Shown piece by piece: positions 21,283 to 23,603 of a stretch of 23,603 nucleotides of DNA. The stretch covers positions 1 through 23,603 of the forward strand of contig JAIRSA010000048.1 of NCBI GenBank assembly GCA_031255695.1. Direction: 5' to 3'. The translations under genes were made by a program, and so were the position numbers. The notes beneath the pieces were generated by a model, which was given only the letters and a program-made list of their open reading frames with translations, searched no databases and was not told where the DNA came from. The stretch comes from Eubacteriales Family XIII. Incertae Sedis bacterium (lineage in GTDB: Bacteria; Bacillota; Clostridia; Peptostreptococcales; Anaerovoracaceae). Positions within the stretch are counted from its first letter, which is position 1; every line of letters begins with the position of its first letter.

Positions 21283-22905
21283 ATGGGTTTCTGTTTTGAC
21301 AAGCTGTTCTACAATGGCAAGATCTACACGATGGACAAGCCCGGAGAGACCGTGGAGGCCATCGTGGCCCATGACGGCAAGATCGTATTTGCGGGCGGGA
21401 ACGAGGAAGCGGCGGGCTATCCTGTCGCGGAGAAAGAAGATCTCGGCGGCAGGGCTGTGCTGCCGGGCATATCCGACACGCATATCCATGTATTGATGGA
21501 TTGCAGCAACAAGAGCAATGTCGTGCTGAACACAGCCCGCAGCATCGCCGAGCTCGTCGAGCAGATGCGCGCCCGCGACGACGGCGCCGTCAGTTGGCTG
21601 ACGGGCTGCGACGTCACTATGTCGGACCTTGAGGAGAACCGATACCCGCTCAGGTTCGAACTCGACAGGATATCGACAGAACGCCCGATCGCGGTAATGA
21701 GCCATTGCCTGCACGTCAATATGGTGAACAGCAAGGCGCTCGAAATGATGGGCGTGACGAAGGAAAGCGCTGCCGGCGACCCCTGCCTCAGCTTCTACGA
21801 GGACGGCGAGCCTGACGGCATAATAAGGGAGGAGGCATTCACCAAATACCTCGCGCCCTTCATGTCGGCCATCATGGCCGAGCCCGGCTACAGGAAAAAC
21901 CTGATCAGGAAGTACATCGCCGAGTACTCCAGGCACGGATATACCACGCTGCATGCGATCTCGTCGTTTGACGCCGCGCCGCCATTCGAATACTTCGACC
22001 AGTACTACGAAATGGAGAGGGAGGGGGCCCTGCCCGTCAGGATCCGCATAAACTCCGCATATTTCCCGGATGCCCTGTACGCACAGACGGGCTTCGGCAC
22101 GGATATGGTGAAGGTGGGCGCGAGGAAGATCTTCCTCGACGGCTCGCTTGGCGGGCGCACGGCGGCGATGCGGGAACCCTACTCCGACATGCCTGACGAG
22201 AAGGGTGACCTGTTCTATACGAAGGAAACCTTGATAGAACTGTTGCAGAAGATATACGACAGCGGCCTTGAGGCATCCGTGCATATTATCGGCGACGCGG
22301 CCATGGAGCTGATCCTGGACGCGGCCGAAGCTGTGTACCCGGCGAGCGATGAGCGGTGCCCGGAGAAGCGCCTTGCGGCCGCCGGGCTGCGCAGGCTGCG
22401 CGTGATCCACGCCTCGGTGGCAGACCCTGTCCAGATAGGCAGGCTGGCGCGCCTGCCGATAATACTCGACGTGCAGCCGAACTTCATAAATTCGGACGGC
22501 GGCTTCGCGCCGGACAGGCTGGGCGAGCGCATAAAGGGCTTCACGCCCCTGCGCTCCTACATCGACGCAGGAATACTGCTCGCGGGCGGCTCCGACGCCC
22601 CCGTGGATCCGCCGCTGCCCTTCCTCGGCATGGAGTGCGCCGTGACGCGCAAGAGCATAACGGGCTTCCCCGAAGGCGGCCTGGTGCCCGAAGAGGCGCT
22701 CAGCGTCTACGAGGCCGTCAGCATGTACACGAGGAACGCCGCGTACTGTTCGAGCGAGGAGCACATAAAGGGCACGATCTCCGCCGGCAAATACGCGGAC
22801 TTCATCACGATAGACAAGGACATATTCGAGATCGCCCCCACCGAGATACACACCATCAATGTCCTGAAGACCGTGATGGGCGGCCGGACGGTCTGGGAGG
22901 CGTAA
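21283..22905 (+). CDS. Amidohydrolase family 3 protein (YtcJ-like metal-dependent hydrolase)
   Basis: This is a cytosolic metal-dependent hydrolase of 540 residues, the usual length. The N-terminal beta-sandwich starts LFYNGKIYTMD and leads to the metal-binding H67-I-H69 in LPGISDTHIHV. Further active-site candidates are K282 in KIFLDGSLGGRTA (a typical AH3 motif), H334 in HIIGDAA, H376 in RVIHAS and D438 in GGSDAPV. The C-terminus returns to the beta-sandwich with GTISAGKYADFITIDKDIF. AAGGAGG lies 6 nt before the ATG. Family members hydrolyse amide or related C-N bonds, but most, like YtcJ, have no known physiological substrate. The divergent GPH carrier may import the substrate. The last 22 coding bases belong to a 38-bp tandem repeat that continues downstream. 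Confidence 0.9.
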   Translation: MGFCFDKLFYNGKIYTMDKPGETVEAIVAHDGKIVFAGGNEEAAGYPVAEKEDLGGRAVLPGISDTHIHVLMDCSNKSNVVLNTARSIAELVEQMRARDDGAVSWLTGCDVTMSDLEENRYPLRFELDRISTERPIAVMSHCLHVNMVNSKALEMMGVTKESAAGDPCLSFYEDGEPDGIIREEAFTKYLAPFMSAIMAEPGYRKNLIRKYIAEYSRHGYTTLHAISSFDAAPPFEYFDQYYEMEREGALPVRIRINSAYFPDALYAQTGFGTDMVKVGARKIFLDGSLGGRTAAMREPYSDMPDEKGDLFYTKETLIELLQKIYDSGLEASVHIIGDAAMELILDAAEAVYPASDERCPEKRLAAAGLRRLRVIHASVADPVQIGRLARLPIILDVQPNFINSDGGFAPDRLGERIKGFTPLRSYIDAGILLAGGSDAPVDPPLPFLGMECAVTRKSITGFPEGGLVPEEALSVYEAVSMYTRNAAYCSSEEHIKGTISAGKYADFITIDKDIFEIAPTEIHTINVLKTVMGGRTVWEA

Positions 22906-23016
22906 AGCCCGCTGGCATCGACCGGACGGTCTGGGAGGCGTAAAGCCCGCTGGCATTGGCCGGACGGTCTGGGAGGCATAAAGCCCGCTGGCATTGGCCG
23001 GACGGTCTGGGAGGCG
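22884..23016 (+). repeat. 38-bp tandem repeat starting inside the amidohydrolase stop region
   Basis: CCGGACGGTCTGGGAGGC begins units at 22884, 22922, 22960 and 22998, a constant 38-bp period. The first unit holds the last codons (RTVWEA) and TAA of the gene; every later copy keeps the in-register TAA. Units differ by one to three bases. Confidence 0.95.
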
Positions 23017-23108
23017 TAATACCTGGCAATGGCATCGCGTGCCAAGCTGCGCGGCATCCGGCAATATCGCCCCACCGCACCAGCACAGCCGCATAATCCC
23101 CGCATAAA

Positions 23109-23135
23109 AGGCGCCAGCATAGCCTGCTGGCGCCT
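23109..23135. terminator. Bidirectional terminator between the amidohydrolase and symporter genes
   Basis: AGGCGCCAGCA (23109-23119) pairs perfectly with TGCTGGCGCCT (23125-23135) across TAGCC. On the minus strand the stem runs into TTTTA, which suits the symporter gene. On the plus strand it is followed by AATTCC only. Confidence 0.7.
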
Positions 23136-23156
23136 AATTCCATTAGGGGCAATTGC

Positions 23157-23222
23157 CTTGCGCACCTATCCCCGGTTATGTCCTTTGCAACCACTTTAGC
23201 GGGCAGGGGTTTACCGAGAAGC
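23157..23222. repeat. Dispersed copy of the structured intergenic repeat
   Basis: TTGCGCACCTATCCCCGG followed by TTTGCAACC and then CTTTAGCGGGCAGGGGTTTACCGAGAAG matches modules of the cluster at 8696-9049, 14 kb away. The linker and left arm of the second hairpin are missing, so it looks like an internal-deletion copy. Confidence 0.75.
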
Positions 23223-23253
23223 CTATCGCGGCGCGCGCTGTAGGCTGACCGTA

Positions 23254-23603
23254 TTATGCCCGCTTCGGAAGATTCGCGGGGCCGGGGCCGTCGAGCAGCT
23301 CGGGATATTTCTCCCAATTGCCGGGGCTCTTTTCCCATTCGTCCGAGAAATACGCATCGAGCCTGCCGTGCTGGCCCGAACCCTTTGTCAACATCGTGAT
23401 GACGAACATCAGCACGAGGGACACGGGGATGGAGATATAGAGCGGCGCGGACTGCACGACAGCAGGCAGGAAGCCAAACCATCCGAATGACGTGGCGCCA
23501 TATACGACCAGCCCTACTATCATCGTGGTGTATGTGGCCGCCTTGGTCGCCTTCTTGATGAATATCGTCGACATCATGGGCACGAACAGCCCGGCGCAGG
23601 CGG
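23254..23603 (-). CDS. Sodium:solute symporter (SSS family), C-terminal part only
   Basis: The frame is open to the right window edge, so only about 116 C-terminal residues are visible. They show FVPMMSTIFIKKATKAATYTTM, two hydrophobic segments (IVGLVVYGATSFGWFGFLP and APLYISIPVSLVLMFVITML) and a polar cytoplasmic tail ending PANLPKRA. The QSAPLYISIPVS pattern before the last helix is typical of SSS carriers, which couple solute uptake to sodium. Residues upstream of the first in-frame GTG (23583) still fit a membrane segment, so the gene starts outside the window. The stop is followed by the structured repeat and a terminator hairpin. The solute cannot be told from this part. Confidence 0.75.
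   Translation of the reverse strand, partial: ACAGLFVPMMSTIFIKKATKAATYTTMIVGLVVYGATSFGWFGFLPAVVQSAPLYISIPVSLVLMFVITMLTKGSGQHGRLDAYFSDEWEKSPGNWEKYPELLDGPGPANLPKRA

Noticed and set aside
21214..23094. 626-residue open frame antisense to the amidohydrolase
   Set aside because: It lies opposite a gene with clear family motifs and ribosome-binding site, has a His/Arg-rich composition typical of GC-rich antisense frames, and reads through the downstream tandem repeats.

Overview
The window is GC-rich (roughly 60% or more by eye) and looks like a chromosomal segment of a Bacillota (Clostridia-like) anaerobe. Two surface proteins end in triple S-layer-homology (SLH) domains, the importer has a lipoprotein binding subunit, ribosome-binding sites are strong AAGGAGG-type, and coding sequence freely uses ATA (Ile) and AGG (Arg). 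I cannot name the genus. I see no rRNA, tRNA, phage gene, transposase or cas gene.

Layout: (1) 1-2362, 3' part of a surface protein with prenyltransferase/squalene-cyclase-like repeats, a transcobalamin-like DUF4430 domain and three SLH domains. (2) 2363-2907, repeat-rich intergenic DNA with a strong hairpin, a CRISPR-like 28/33-bp interspersed repeat, a consensus promoter and a structured leader. (3) 2908-3753, pyridoxal/pyridoxamine kinase. (4) 3754-4080, convergent intergenic DNA with a triplicated terminator-like motif. (5) 8449 down to 4081 on the minus strand, ornithine aminotransferase followed by a three-gene ABC importer (binding lipoprotein, ATPase, permease) with overlapping or near-overlapping ends. 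(6) 8450-9476, about 1 kb of intergenic DNA holding the rocD promoter inside a perfect inverted repeat, a cluster of structured repeats, a consensus plus-strand promoter and a duplicated GC-rich leader. (7) 9477-19307, a 3276-residue secreted multidomain SLH protein. (8) 19308-19521, terminators and direct repeats. (9) 19522-21120 (minus) and 21283-22905 (plus), a divergent pair: a GPH/MelB-type transporter and an amidohydrolase-3 (YtcJ-like) enzyme. (10) 22884-23250, a 38-bp tandem repeat grown from the end of the amidohydrolase gene, a terminator and another copy of the structured repeat. (11) 23254-23603 (minus), C-terminus of a sodium:solute symporter.

How the genes may work together: the two SLH proteins are wall-anchored. 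The ABC importer, GPH carrier and SSS carrier are three uptake systems. The GPH carrier and amidohydrolase share a control region and probably handle related substrates. RocD uses PLP, which the nearby kinase can supply, and rocD is probably transcribed with the importer.

The most striking theme is repeat biology. Nearly every long intergenic gap carries its own family of short direct repeats or hairpins. In addition, four ordinary proteins (binding lipoprotein, ABC ATPase, GPH carrier, SLH protein) carry in-frame low-complexity or repeat insertions at places where their families normally have short loops. One intergenic repeat family shows compensatory base changes in its stems, which suggests a conserved RNA or single-stranded DNA structure.
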